Shown: positions 23,289 to 35,670 of the stretch, in pieces
How the letters are laid out: the number at the start of each line of letters is the position of its first letter
Position numbering within the stretch: the first letter of the stretch is position 1
Source of the DNA: Alopecurus myosuroides
Taxonomy: Eukaryota > Streptophyta > Magnoliopsida > Poales > Poaceae
Length of the DNA stretch: 64,000 bases
Direction: 5' to 3'
NCBI GenBank assembly: GCA_028641055.1
Contig: CM054058.1
Coordinates: 88,609,927 to 88,673,926 of the forward strand
The notes under the pieces: model-generated
What the model saw: only the letters and a program-made list of their open reading frames with translations
Told to the model about the DNA's origin: nothing
The model's database searches: none
Translations under genes and position numbers: made by a program

Positions 23289-23550
23289 GGCTAGTCACAA
23301 TGGGGAGTAACATTGAGCAGTAACATACACGTTATCCTATGCTATGTTACCACTACCACAGTGGGTAGTAACATCATGCAAACCTCCATTTATTAGCTTA
23401 TAGACTCATATTGTCTTGAAATATGTGATGTTCCGGTAACTAGCTATGTTACCACTACCCTCTCTTTCCTCATTAAATGCTTGCCACATCAGATTTTTGT
23501 CCTACGTGGCATCGATGTTATTATTAAGTTCCACCCCACTGTGACCAGCC
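23289..23550 (+). mobile_element. Harbinger-type MITE (GGCTAGTCACAATGGGG family), forward copy
   Basis: Inverted ends GGCTAGTCACAATGGGG and GGCTGGTCACAGTGGGG, TAA target duplication at 23286-23288 and 23551-23553, 262 bp. The family is common in Pooideae grasses. Confidence 0.85.
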
Positions 23551-23693
23551 TAACGATTCTAGCGTTCGACGCAAGGAATAAATGAGATTATTATTATTTT
23601 ATTTGGTCAGCGAATGGCATGCATGGTGTCACATTGCACCAGCCCATAGAGCCAAGCAAAACTAGTCGATCATACTACATCTCTCGGGTGTTA

Positions 23694-23966
23694 GGCTGAT
23701 CACAATGGGGAGTAACTTAGCAGTAACATCACACACTTCAACACAACTTTGCTTATGTGGCACGTATTTAATGAAGAGAGAGATGCTTGTGGTAACTAGC
23801 TAAGTTACCGGAACATCACACACTCCAAGAAACAATGAGTCTATAACCTAATAAATGCATCGTTGCATGACACTACATACATGTTACTCCCCATTGTGGA
23901 GGTAGGAACATAGTCTAGAAAAGTGTGTAGGTTACTAGTTTATGTTACTCCCCATTGTGACCAGCC
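23694..23966 (-). mobile_element. Harbinger-type MITE of the same family, reverse copy
   Basis: Inverted ends agree at 22 of 23 positions. Flanking triplets are TTA (left) and TAA (right). 273 bp. The reverse complement aligns along its whole length with 23289-23550, so the two elements form an inverted pair separated by 143 bp. Confidence 0.85.
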
Positions 23967-24550
23967 TAACCACATCCTAGCTGGCTGAACACAAGTCAAA
24001 TAGAAATAAATTTAGTAGTATTTAATTGAGATGCATGCCAGATTAGTGTTGACGTTTATGACTCTAACCGACTAACTTGTATGCACGAGTACATTGCACC
24101 GCTAAAACCATGCATGCATGTCCAAAATATTACTAGTACTCTGTATCATTTTTAACTTACACATGGATGTATGCTACGGCCATACATGACGCTTGTGTGA
24201 GCTCGAGCTCAAGGTGCCTTCAAATGAGTAGTGCTCGTCCACGTCTCCATGCGGTTACTGATGGGAGTAGTGCTATATGTACGATAAGTTTCTGTATGAA
24301 TTCCATCCGATCTTACGTGGCAGGTCTGGATTTGGGCTAGGCCAAAGCACGGGACGACAGATTAATTAGCACTACCATAAAATAGCACGTAGTGGAGGTG
24401 TCGTACATGGATCGGACAGAAATCATCGTACGTGAAGCCATTCCGTACTGATGGCATCAAATAACGTTTTGAAATCAATAAAGCGAGAGCATGAGGAGGG
24501 TTCGTGCAAAAGCAACACACTACAAACACTCAGCTCAGCAGCCAACATCA
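23967..24550. other. Gene-free stretch
   Basis: No gene or repeat recognised. Confidence 0.4.
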
Positions 24551-25225
24551 CTATAAAAATGTGCAGCTGCGCCGACGGTATTTTGTCGGGGTCGTCGGCG
24601 TAGAGGCGGAGTAGCTAGGCTAGCCGGACACACTTTCCGTTTTTTACTCTTTTATTTTATGTATTTATTTATCTATTACTCTCAATTAGTTTAATTAATA
24701 TGGTTATATTTTTTTTATCAATTGGAGATATTCGTGCCCTCCGAACAGCGGTCTCCATCCACCTAAAAGGACGTCGCGAATCTTGTCTTTCACTGCTGCA
24801 CGTCGAGAAATTGCGTAAGTGTTATCCTATGTGTGTCCTACGCGGGACAAAAATTGTTTAAGACTCGCCTGCGTTTCCTTTCCCATAGTAGGGTAGTGTT
24901 GAAACCCTGTCCCGCAGGCCCCGGATCGTCTACCCCCTAGATATTCTTCGGATGGGTGTAGCATGTTGGACTTTTCTCTTGGTTTGTGTTTGGTAGGTTA
25001 TATGATCACTTCAAACCATGGTTTGACCCAAGTTGTCACAAGATCCTACCCTGTTCCACCGAAACTTGGAGTTGCCCCCTAATAATTAATATGGAACCTT
25101 CGTAGCTAGGTGACAGCGCATGTCTCCGAAGGGGGTCACACTCGGGAACTAGTTTTTGATCTTTCAACATTCCACCACACTTTTATACATATTTTAGGGT
25201 CACATGCAAGGTTTGGAGGTATTCT
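24551..25225 (+). mobile_element. Possible CACTA-type transposon left end and subterminal region
   Basis: CACTATAAAAATG at 24551 is followed by a hairpin with perfect CGCCGACG / CGTCGGCG arms. A CACTA head followed by GCCGACG-rich subterminal inverted repeats is seen in grass CACTA elements. No matching inverted right end was found, so this may be a truncated element or coincidence. Confidence 0.3.
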
Positions 25226-27240
25226 GGTGGTTTCAGGCTATAAGTCTAGCTAGAGAAAAGACGATGAAGGTGAAGCCCGTCAGACCCTGGTGTGGAACAT
25301 TTTCCATCTAAAACCTATAAAACACTTCTACGCACATGGTATCGCACCAACTAGCCTATGGTGGGATTTTGACACTACAGAGCCCCTCTCTGGCGAAACC
25401 TTAGCTCCGATGGAGAAAACTCCACCTTATCATCTACCACCTTGATCGGAGCCAAAAAAGCGTAGCAAAGTACATCTACTTTTTTGGTTGTGTTAGGTTA
25501 GTCCCTAGGAAGTCCCAATAGAAATATCTACCAACACTCTACAAAAGATTCCCTCTAGTTCGTTCGATCCGGGAGTTTTAGGCTATAAGTGCAGAAGCAC
25601 GGTAGAGAGAAGGCAAAGCCGGCTAGACCCCAGTGCGGAATATTTCACATCTACAACCCAAAACACACTTTTACACACCTGGTATGGAACTCCCTAACTT
25701 TTGGTGGGATTCGGACGCTCTGAAACCCCTCTCCGGCGAAACCCTAGCCCCGCTGAAGAAAAACACGACTTTTCCGTGGCAAGCCTTGACAAGAGCCAAA
25801 AGATTGCAGCAAAGTGCAACTACTTGCTTGGTTTTGTCGGGTTAGTCCCTAGGAACTCCCAAGCCAAAGATCTACCCACACTCTTCAGAAGATTCCCTCC
25901 GACTAGTACGATTCCGAAGTTTCGGGTTGTATGCCTAGAAACCCGCTAGAGAGAAGGCGATGTCGGTCAGATCCCGGTGTGGATATTTGACATCTTTATC
26001 CCCAAAAAAACTTGTATATATATGATATGGCACCCCTTATCTTATGGTGGGATTCAAACGCTCCGCAACCCCTCTCCGGCATAACCCTAGCCCATCTGGA
26101 CAAAAGTCTGACTTTTTTCTACGCCCTATACTTGCGTCGTAAGATGGTAGCAAAATGCTACTAACTGTTTGGTTTTGTTAGGTTATTCCCTAGAAAGTCC
26201 CAAGAAAAATATCTATCCACATTCATCACAAGATTCCCTCCAGTTCGTTCGATATGGGAGTTTCAGACTATAAGTCTAGAAACCAGTTAGACAGAAGGCG
26301 ATACCGGTCAGACCCGGTGTGGAATATTTGACATCTACAACCCAAAATACAATTGTACACACTTTTTATGGCACCACCTATCTCGTGGTGGTATTCATAC
26401 GCTCCGGAGCACCTCTCTGGCGAAACCCTAGCTTCGCTAGAGAAAAGTCCAACTTATCGTCTACCACCTTGACCGGAGCCGGAAGAGGGTATAAAAGTGC
26501 AACTACTTGCTTGGTTGTGTTAGGTTGGTCCCTAGGAAGTCTCGAGACAAAGATATACCAACACTACTCTTCACAAGATTCCCTTCGGTTCGTCAGATCC
26601 GGGAGTTTCAGGCTATAAACCCGAAAACCCGTTAGAGAGAAGGCAGTGTCGGCCAGACCCCAGTATGGAATATTTGACATCTACAAAAAGAACACTTGTA
26701 CACACATGGTATGGAACCCCTAGATTTTGGTGGGATTTGGACGCTCCGGAGCCCCTCTCCGGCAAAACTCTAACCCCGCTAGAGAAAAGTCTGAATTTTC
26801 TATGTACCCACTATACCTGCGCCGAAAGAGGGTAGCGAAGTGCAACTATTTTATTGGTTGTGTTAGGTTAGTCCCAGGACAAAGATCTACCCACAATCTT
26901 CACAAGACTCCCTTTGGTTCGTCTGATCCGGGAGTTTTGGGCAATAAGCCCAGAAACCCGCTAGAGAGAAGGCGATGCCAGGCAGACTCCGGTGTGGAAT
27001 ATTTGACATCTACAAACCAAAAAACTATTTTACTCCGGTGTGGGAAGACTCCGATGCCGGGCTATAAGCTTGTGGTGGGATTTTGACGATTCGGAGGCCC
27101 TCTCCGGCGAAAACCAAGCCCCGTTGGAGAAAAGTGTAACTTATAGTCTAGCACCTTGACCGGAGCCGGATCAGGGTAGCAAAGTGCAGCTACTTACTTG
27201 GTTGTGCTAGGTAGTCCTTAGGAAGTCTGGGAGGGTTTCT
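25226..27240 (+). repeat. Tandem array of diverged ~343-bp units
   Basis: A landmark near GGGAGTTTYAGGCTATAAG recurs at about 25226, 25571, 25915, 26256, 26601 and 26930, giving periods of 345, 344, 341, 345 and 329 bp. A partial unit extends to about 27240. Each unit also carries GGTGGGATT..GGACGCTC and CTCTCCGGCGAAACCCTAG. Units differ by many substitutions and small indels, so the array is old. Short frames inside units are broken differently in each, arguing against coding function. Confidence 0.85.
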
Positions 27241-28113
27241 AACTCTTGATCTCTCGATTTCGGAAAAACCCTGATCTATCTGGCCCACATCATCCACTCC
27301 CTAGCAATACTCTGAAAGTGGTTATCCCATGTGATTATATTCTTATATATGCTAGGGGTAGGTCATAGTGACATGAACAACCCCGAACGAGGTCAAGTTT
27401 TACAAGAGTTGTGGTAGCAGGAGAGTTTAGACATACAGGTGTAGAATCTTCCAGCGGGATGGGAATGTTCGTTACGAAAGTGCCATCCCGCAGTTGTGTG
27501 TCGCCTCTAAACCAATGACACCATCCTTAAATACCCATATTAGGCCACCATGAAAGCCGAGGATGGTTTATGGCCCTTCCTGGCGTAGTTTCGGTTATGA
27601 GATGAGGGTTTAATGTCCGGATGGTGATGGCATCACAAGGTGTTCGATGTCCGTAGGATGCATAAAGTGGGTGCATAGTGACCGACGGAGGATGTCTAGG
27701 CGGTGACGAGCGGCGCCGGCATAAAGGCCACGAAGACGCACAGATTCGGACGTGGCTACTCTCTCGACGAGACACGCGCACGTGGCATGCAATCCGGTAT
27801 CTTGGTGGAATAAATCAGATCAAATTCTACTTATTTTGTACGTGGCCTAGCTTTGTAGTAAAAGTGTCACACAGATCAGGTGACGTATTGTTGTTTATTC
27901 ATTCATACATCTATGTACTCCTGGTGAGCAGGTCGATGCATGGTCACCTAGGCAAGCCAATAAGATCACAGAAGCAGACTAGCCACGGATCGGCTCAGCC
28001 CGACGCGAAAAAAGAAAAGAAAATCAATTCAACGCTACTGTGCTCCATCCCGAGAGAGAAAATTAATTAGCTGGGAAAATTAAGTGGAGTAATTAGAAAG
28101 GCAGCACGGGTGG
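27241..28113. other. Gene-free stretch
   Basis: No gene recognised. Separates the tandem array from the CpG-rich head at 28.1 kb. Confidence 0.4.
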
Positions 28114-28553
28114 GTGGCGCACAGTAGGTCGCACGCACCCATCCTCTTCCTCGATCCCCTTTTCGCTCCTCCTCCTCGGCCCCCTTCTGCCGCCGCCGCC
28201 GCCGCCGCTCAGACCTCGACGCCAGACACCCCACCCGGACTGGAGCTCTCTACCATCCCCCCCGACGCCATGGCGCTCTCGACCAGGCCTCCCGCGCCCC
28301 TCCTCCGCCTACCTCCCTGGCTCCACGCACCAGACCGTGGGGTGGCCCAAGAAGCAGCTGCGGCGGCGTCACACGCTGGAGATGAAGGTCCTCCTCCGCT
28401 TGCAGACAAGGAGACGGAGTTCTTGCTGCTCGGCGACCACCTACTGGACCCGCTGGCGCTGGCGCAGGTGACGTCCTCCCCGACCTGCTGATGCCGGACA
28501 CGGATTCATCCCACTGCCGCCAGCCCGACGGCCTCCCCAACCTGCTGCTGCCC
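28114..28553 (+). other. CpG-rich candidate first exon / promoter-proximal head
   Basis: A GC-rich stretch with a (GCC)n run at 28189-28207 stands out from AT-rich flanks. It has an open frame from the ATG near 28270 to a stop at 28489-28491 with a proline/alanine-rich product that I do not recognise. A consensus-like splice donor (GGTGAGG) follows at about 28553. A related donor context recurs at about 850 and 29575 (GCCGGTGAGG). That suggests this is the head of the intron-rich unit to its right. No TATA box was assigned. It could equally be a TE-captured gene fragment. Confidence 0.35.
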
Positions 28554-29290
28554 GGTGAGGCCCCTCTCCCCCTTTCCAGCATCCCATGTAAATCTTGTAC
28601 CCAGTGGAGAGCCTGCTTATATGGATATCGGTATAGGCTCATGACGGAACCTGCTTAGATGCTCCAATTAGCACTCCTACTTTGGGTGTGAGAACTGAAG
28701 CTTTTTGTACTTAGTATTTTGGTGCACCGCAGGAGCTTCTTGGCTTGGAGTAGACAGGATAAACTAGAATTAATTATGAATTGGTTTCTATCTAGCCTTT
28801 AATTTGTTCAACACTGCACTGGATGGAATTCTTAACTTGTCACTAGTATTACTGTTTCTTCCTCCTTTGTTGCAACTGAATCAAAGCCGTCCTTGTATGC
28901 TGGATGCAACTGCTTCCCGTGATCATACAAGTATGTATAATCGGTTTTATATTGCTGCACAAGTCGATTATATATGTCTGTCATATATATGGCACAAGTC
29001 AGTAAAAAAAAAAAACCTTGTGATGACACGAAACAGTCGGACTAATTAATTCCTTTGTTTTTTTTTTGCAACTCCGTGTTCTTGCTGTTGTGACTATCTA
29101 TATAGGCTTTGTGTGTGTGTGTGTGCGCTTACAGTTCAACTGCAACTGTAGATTAGATGGAGTAAATATACTACCTTGTTGTTTTAATCGCCATACTTGG
29201 GTTGCATCCCATGACATAGTTAATTCTCTAGCATGATCCTGTTGTTTTAATCTTCTTATTATTACTTTATTTTGTACCGCCAAACTAGTG

Positions 29291-29604
29291 CTCATGTTTA
29301 CTAAGATGCCAAGGACATCTTTCTTAAATCTAGCATGCAGGACTATCCCTCAAGTCTCGGGATCCTGATCGACGGGCGAGTTCGTCGCTGACCCCTGTGG
29401 CCGGCGGGAGGAGCTCTTGGTGCCGCTGGAATGGCGACCGGAGTCAGAGAGGAAGTGATGGTGTTTGTCTTGCTGCAGATGCTGCTCATGCCGGTGACCG
29501 CCTCCCTGAGAAGCTGTCGGCCATGATTGTGTCCTCCTGCTGCTGCTGACGACCTCCAACCTGCAGCTGGCCGGTGAGGTTCCTATCCCCCTCCTCCAGG
29601 CATT
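29291..29604 (+). repeat. Internal module M1, first occurrence in copy B
   Basis: Equivalent of 567-880; partner of 31843-32078. Confidence 0.6.
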
Positions 29605-30506
29605 CCTTGCAATTTATGTTTCTTTTTGTCATGTTGAATGTGTTCTCAGCGGACATCATGCTTGTATGGATGTCCATATGTTGTATACATGGTGATATAT
29701 GGTCAGTGTTTGGTAAGAATGCTTGTATGGTCTGATGATTAACTGGAATTAGGCCACGAATCTGGTGGAGGAAACCTATCTTTTGGCATTTTAGTCGGAT
29801 CATGTTAGCTTTTGCCGGTGCAGATTTTGGTGCTGTATAAATTATGTATCAAGTGGCTAGGTATTCATATTGTTTTTATGGTCCATCTTGATCCTCAACT
29901 GCTATTACAGTGCAATTCTTTTTTCTTTGTTGGCAAATGACAGATTTTGTTATCTTTGCATCAGGTTTAGTTATTACATTGAAGTTTCAAACTTTATTTC
30001 AGCCTTGCAAATGACAGATTTTGCTATACGAATTTTTAATGTTGTTCTTTGGATTGCAGCAAGCAAAACAAGAGAGGCTCCGGTGCCCAGGAGATACGGT
30101 GTCGCTGCTGGCTCTTTCGCTGGCGCTCCGTCAGTTTTGCTGGATCGCATCGTGCTAGTAGCCGAGGTGTTGCTGTGTTGTGCTGCACAGTGGCGAGGGC
30201 GTGCCGGCGACCAGGAAGAGACAACACCGACATGAGCCACGGAGGGCTGCCTATCCCCTCGTTCGTCACACGCTGCCAGGGGGGTCTCCTCTGAGGAGCG
30301 AACGGCCACTTGTTCGCTGGCGTGGCTGTGGCTCCTTGCCGACCTGCGCCCCCAACTGGACTCCGGCTTCCCTGTTGGCTGCATCACCGGCCTGTGAGGC
30401 CTCCTCCTCTTTGTCCTGTTGATGGTTGCCCACGTCTGCAGGTTTGACCAACTCCTCGATCTGCTGCCTTCCTTCCTGTAAATATTGCAATATGTGCTAC
30501 TGGTAG

Positions 30507-30714
30507 ACAATATTGCAACGATTTGTGCCATATGTGGGAAAGCTTAGCCCACCAGGCCTGCATCGATTCTGCTTAAAGATTTTATCTTTATATATGTACA
30601 CCCAGATGTCAGGCGTGTTCCGCGGCGGTGGATGTGGCATGCTGCTGGTGTCGCTGGAGAGGATGCCGCCACCGGTGTTCTGCTGCTTAGCGGTGGACGA
30701 CAAGGAAACTTCCT
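30507..30714 (+). repeat. Internal module M2, first occurrence in copy B
   Basis: Equivalent of 1783-1990; partner of 32210-32385. Confidence 0.7.
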
Positions 30715-31842
30715 TGATCGTGAGGTGTACAGGATCTATTGTCAAGTACGGCGTCGTCGAGGTAATCAGTCTCAGTCTCTTGAACCCTGCTGCTTTTGTA
30801 TGTATTGTAGCTGCAAATGATGACGATGTCTATTTTGTTGCCGGATAATATATCTGTGGTCCAGGGCTAGTAGTCCATGTCTATTGAGTTGCCAGAAGTT
30901 TCTTGTCAAGGCCTTGTTGTGTTGTTGCAGGACGTTATGGGTTGGTGTTGTGTAATATTGATGAAATACTGTTTAGGGTTGAATAGCACCTTATTTGCTG
31001 TGGTTTGATTTTTATGACAGCATGTCTAAGAAACAGACTAGTACTATATTTACTCTTAGCTTGTGAATCATGCATGCTGGTATTTTTGCTTGACTGAGTC
31101 TATTTCCTGTTCATGTGTTTAGCAAGGTTATTTGGAAATTGTACACCTTTTGTTTTCAGAATGAAATGGTTATTTAACCTCCTGCCTGTGTATCTTTTAG
31201 AGTTTTCTTCGTTGCTTACACGTTCTAGTCACTTCACAAGAAGCATCATATTGTGTTGTAGGTTTTGTAAGTAAATAAATGATCTGTAGTACCCAAAAGG
31301 TTTGGGCTGTGTAGATTTTTGTGCTTGCTGTAGAATTTGGGTGCCTTGTGCAGTTTCCGGCATGAATTGGAAGCGTTGAAAGATGCACCGTCTGGTGTTT
31401 GTGTTGTTGAGCACCGCCTGGTGCCTTGCTCCCTTGGTTAATCTGCAAGGATCTAGTACCATGTTGTGCTGGTGTGGTGTATGGATGTTAAATCATCGAT
31501 AGTAATAAATAGATTAGTGGTGTATGTTGTTGTCTTATTAATTGGCAGTCCTGGCTAAGTTGTTTTTGCCCCTACAGTAGTAGCCTTTTGTGTCAGAAAA
31601 TTTATTAGCCTTTTTTTTCCTTTCTTTTCCTGAATTTTCTGTCATGCATACCATGTAGAGCTTCCCCAAGAAACTGAAAATTATATGCGCAGTCATGGAT
31701 GGTGAACTCGTATCCTAGTGCTATTGTCTTTTTTCCTCCCAATGCATGAGATCTACTGTTGTAATGCAAACTACCCTCATCTAATTATACCGTGTCCAGG
31801 CAATGACCGCTGGATTGCTTTTATTTTTTGAGTTACAAGTGT

Positions 31843-32078
31843 CCATTTTACTAAGATTGCTAAGATCTCGTTTCTTAATCTCACAGGATGGCCTTAAGTA
31901 CGCAGGATCCAGATCGACGGGCGAGCTTGTTGGTGATGGCTGCAGCCGGTGGAGGAGCTACTGCTGCCGGCAGTCCACCTCCCTGAGATGTTGCTGGCGG
32001 CAGCGTCTCTGGGCTCCTGCTGCGGGAGGCAAGGTCTCGGAACTCTTGCTGCTCAACAAGCTGGTGCGGTGAGCGCTT
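31843..32078 (+). repeat. Internal module M1, second occurrence in copy B
   Basis: Equivalent of 3120-3355, with two single-base homopolymer deletions relative to copy A. Confidence 0.6.
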
Positions 32079-32209
32079 TGTCTCCACCTAATTGAATCGT
32101 GTGCCGCCAGCTATGATATAGTGTTCTGCATGTCCATGTTGTGGTAGGCGAGCTCTAAACTTGGTGTCATCTGTAATGTCCATGTTGTGCATGTCCTGTC
32201 AATATTTCC

Positions 32210-32385
32210 ATATGGTAGACAATATTGCAAAGATTTGTGCCATATGTGCGAAAGCTTAGCCCACCAGGCCTGCATTGATTCATCTTTATTTTATATCTGT
32301 ACACCCAAGTGCGGATGTGGCATGTCGCTGGAGAGGACGCCAGCATTGGTATTCTGCTTCTCGGCGGTGACGACGAGGAAAAGTT
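32210..32385 (+). repeat. Internal module M2, second occurrence in copy B
   Basis: Equivalent of 3487-3662. Confidence 0.7.
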
Positions 32386-33563
32386 TGTCGAGCATTCGCA
32401 GATAAATTGCCGTGGTTTTTGTTGAGAAGGTGGATGGCAGCGAGGGAGAAGTGGAGCGGGCCAAGAGGGAGGCTTGCTTGGCCAATGTTTGCTGTCCCTA
32501 ATGTGGAGCCTCTTTTTTTTCTCTCCATGGCCGATGTGCTGCCGTGTCTTGTGTAATGATAATATGTGGATGGATTTTGGCAAGTCCTAGTAGATTTACC
32601 GATTTGTAAGCTGGGGCTGCATTATACGTGTTGAGTTAGATTTGTAGTTTGTGATTTGTGCCCATCTAAGTGACATTTACTCTGATGAATGTATTTGGTG
32701 AAAGTTGGAAAAACATGACAAAATGTGAAGCTAAGTGGATATTTTTCCAGGTCAAGTCAACGTTAGGGAAAAAAAAAAAAGGGTAGTGTAAGTAAGAGCT
32801 ATCTTTGCGATCGTTGGGTCTGGGCAGAGGAAGGAAACAGAATAAAAAGAAGGAGCTGGGCCGGAGTCGATCGATCGTTGTGGATTTTCAGGGTGTGGGC
32901 TGGGAATTAGTAGCAGTAGGAGCTAATTAATGGATGGAACCCGCGCGCACATGCTAGAGCAGAGTCAACGCGCAGCCGAGCAAGGAGAGAAAAAGCACAC
33001 GGCCTGCCTATTTTTTTCCCGAACGTGACGTGACCTTTCTCTTCCTTCCTTCATGTCTTCACGTACGTACCATAGGACTCGAAGCGGGTCTTTCCCGAGC
33101 ACATGAAGGAACTCGGCACGTGTCCGTCGTGCAAGATCCAACTCTGCGGCTGTTCGAACCATTTTTACTTGCGCTCGCCTCATGGGGCGGTCGTAAGTAC
33201 GAACCGCCACAAGAAGCAACACCCCGCCGCCTCCTCCGATGCCCAGCGGCCAGTGTGCTCGTCCTGGACGAGGACGAAGTGCTTGCCGGCGCCGCTGTTA
33301 CTTCTCCCATCCATTGGATCGCAGTGCCTTGGTTGCTGGGAGCGATAGCTGCCCTGTTTCTCGCGGTGTGTGAGGGCTGGACGCTTCACTGCAGCAATCT
33401 GTTGTTTCTTACCACTCCTAGCCATTTTCCCTCGAGAATTATCTGCAACAAAGAAAAAAAAAATGAGCGAATTAAGACACGGCATCTGAGGACTAAGGAG
33501 TCCGACTCTAAAGGTATCTCCTTGCTACAGTACGTTTTGCAGCATGCAGACAAAATAGACTAA

Positions 33564-34841
33564 GCCAAGGCTATGCGAATTTTCACGAATATGTATTGCT
33601 TTAAAAACGAACCATCCAAATAATAAAAAAAAAAATGTTTTCATCCATACGTTTCTCATGGTGGGACCTTCGTAACTAGATTCCAAGTTAACACATTTTT
33701 AAAACGTATTGTCTGTAAATCAACTTTAAGCAAGTTTATATTATTAAAAAACTCTAACATAGACATATGAGGTGACAACTATTTGAGTAAAATCAAGTCT
33801 AGTATATAGTTGCCATTTTCCTATCATAATAATGTAAATTAGAACCCAGTTTGGAGGGCACTACTCTGTGGAAAAAGCAAGGTTGTTATGGGAAGCAAGT
33901 TTGTTCCATATTCGACCAACTGTAAGGATTTAGGATAGCACGGTCGCTTTTATACCCCTAGGAATTCGCGTACGGAAAACGAAATATTCATAGATCGCTC
34001 TGATACCAATGAACTTGGTGTTTTTGGTGCTTAGTGATGTTCCCATGTTAAAAGCATCACAAGTTTGCTCAGACTTCTGTTCGAGTAAAAACTCATGATC
34101 CAACCTCTGTGGTTTTATCGAACGATATTGCCGTCATCGTAGTTCCATCTTGAAGGCGTCTTTGTTGGAGGATCCCTCATAATGCCCTCGAGTTTCTATC
34201 ATTACTGGTACATGCTAAAATTTTCTACAACTGTTTTGTTGAATGTTTTTTCTTTTATTTTTGTCATAATTTTTCTATGTACATCCATGAGGTCTTGACC
34301 AGCTTTTTATATCGTGTTGGTGTGGACACGGTTGTAATTGGTATCGGCGTAGTATGAATATATTTTATTTGTCGGGAAGATAATAATAATGGAATATCGA
34401 CATGCTAATTTTACACAATATTTGTCTAGAATTCAATGGGTCCACTATATGGCACACATTATTTTTGTTAAACTTTCCTAGGCTGCAAGGGAGATAAAGG
34501 ATAAAATATGTTGTTTTAAGACATGATTTTATTAGTTTTTAAAAAAGACATGGTTTTATTTGTCCATCATGACGGGACAAGACAATTATTTGTCAAAGTG
34601 TTCATTTTGGGGCTTAGAATATTTGGAAGATTCATAATCGGTTTGTTTGTGATGGCTCTCCACACATATATTGTCTCGCAATATGTGTTTCGTTGGAGAA
34701 ACAAAATGCATTTAATTAAATTATAGCAGCACAATCAAACAGTAGTTCACTCAGCAGTAAACACGGCTTAAAAGCAGTTTTTTTCTAGGGCAGATTAGAA
34801 GAAATGGTTTGCTAATCCTCAGGTGCCTGAGAATAGTTTAT
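33564..34841. other. Gene-free AT-rich stretch with an old LTR/primer-site remnant, copy B
   Basis: Equivalent of 4841-6124, with the reversed primer-site motif at 33997-34008. It differs from copy A by about ten substitutions and short indels. Confidence 0.35.
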
Positions 34842-35121
34842 TGTAACGCCCTATCTACACCCTTGTTTGGGTTTCGGCTGCTTCTGGCAGTACATGGGCT
34901 TGGCCGAGGTAACGCTTCGATCAGAGAGGATAAAGATACAAATGAGGGCACCACGAGGAGGCATCAAATAGAACAGAAACTGAATCCTATCTTCGTCTCC
35001 TTCCTATGTCTCTCTCGTTCTCTCTGAATCTTCTCCTTTCTCATGGTGTAGCTGCTCTCCACAAGTGGCTTTGTATCCATCTCACGTCCCGACAGTCGTC
35101 AGTGGCCATGGGATATAATAA
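34842..35121 (+). mobile_element. 5' LTR of a truncated + strand LTR retroelement, copy B
   Basis: Equivalent of 6125-6404, starting TGTAACGCCC. The primer site TGGTATCAGAGCC follows at 35124-35136. Confidence 0.6.
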
Positions 35122-35223
35122 TTTGGTATCAGAGCCAACGGTTTCTCCACCAATTCCGTCAAAAAAAATCCCCGAATTTTCTTCCCCGATTCGATCTGGT
35201 TTTTAGTCGAGGTTGTGGAGGCG

Positions 35224-35670
35224 ATGGGTGAGGCAGAAGCAGGGGCGAGATTAACGGAAATCACGGCGAGCCTTCATGAGTCGAGCACCCTCCTCGCTTC
35301 TTGTGCGTGGCGATTGGGCGTCAAGGAGCAGGAATGGCAGGTGACCACCACCACCACCTCTTTGTTCGCGCTGGATCTTGTACATAAGCAGCAGGAGACC
35401 AAGCCTTCATCTCCCATTCTACTCTCCACGCATCAGGTCGTTGTTGTTGGTGCCCACACACAGGATGATGTCCACGCTCCTGCCATGCCCACAAGGTGTT
35501 CGACATTGGGGCCAGCAGGTTTCTCGACGCATCTTCTCACCGGCTCTGCTGCAGGTGCTCGCGCTGTCAACAAGGACCTACGTGGCACCTCCTTCCCTCG
35601 CTTTGATGGTACCAATCCATGCCTCTAGCAAACTTTGTGTCATGAGCACTTCAATATATATACGCCTAGG
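35224..35670 (+). pseudogene. gag: gag N-terminal fragment of a Ty3/gypsy-like element, copy B
   Basis: Equivalent of 6508-6954, with a 134-residue open frame ending just after FPRFDGTNP. The same TAG stop (35626-35628) was therefore present before the duplication. The Gag-like reading continues briefly past the stop and is cut at 35671 by the Sirevirus LTR, whose insertion split this element. It retains only the N-terminal third of a normal Gag. Both copies being cut at the same base shows that the Sirevirus inserted before the duplication. Confidence 0.6.

Larger units (their letters stand above)
28554..33563 (+). ncRNA. Candidate intron-rich transcript body, copy B (coding status unknown)
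   Basis: GC-rich blocks of 150-300 bp alternate with T-rich, intron-like sequence. Block starts often follow an AG acceptor-like site after a T-rich tract (about 29340, 30059, 31887). Several blocks end in GTGAG-type donors (about 29574 and 32069). No block gives a frame that joins into a recognisable protein, and several contain stops, so a long non-coding transcript or decayed gene fragment is more likely than a protein gene. Two blocks are repeated within the unit. Spliced RNA reads would settle whether it is transcribed. Without them this is an inference from composition and splice-like signals only. Confidence 0.25.

Noticed and set aside
25633..27086. Short frames in the ~343-bp array as a repeated-peptide gene
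   Set aside because: Each unit is open in a different way with different stops; no consistent frame across units.
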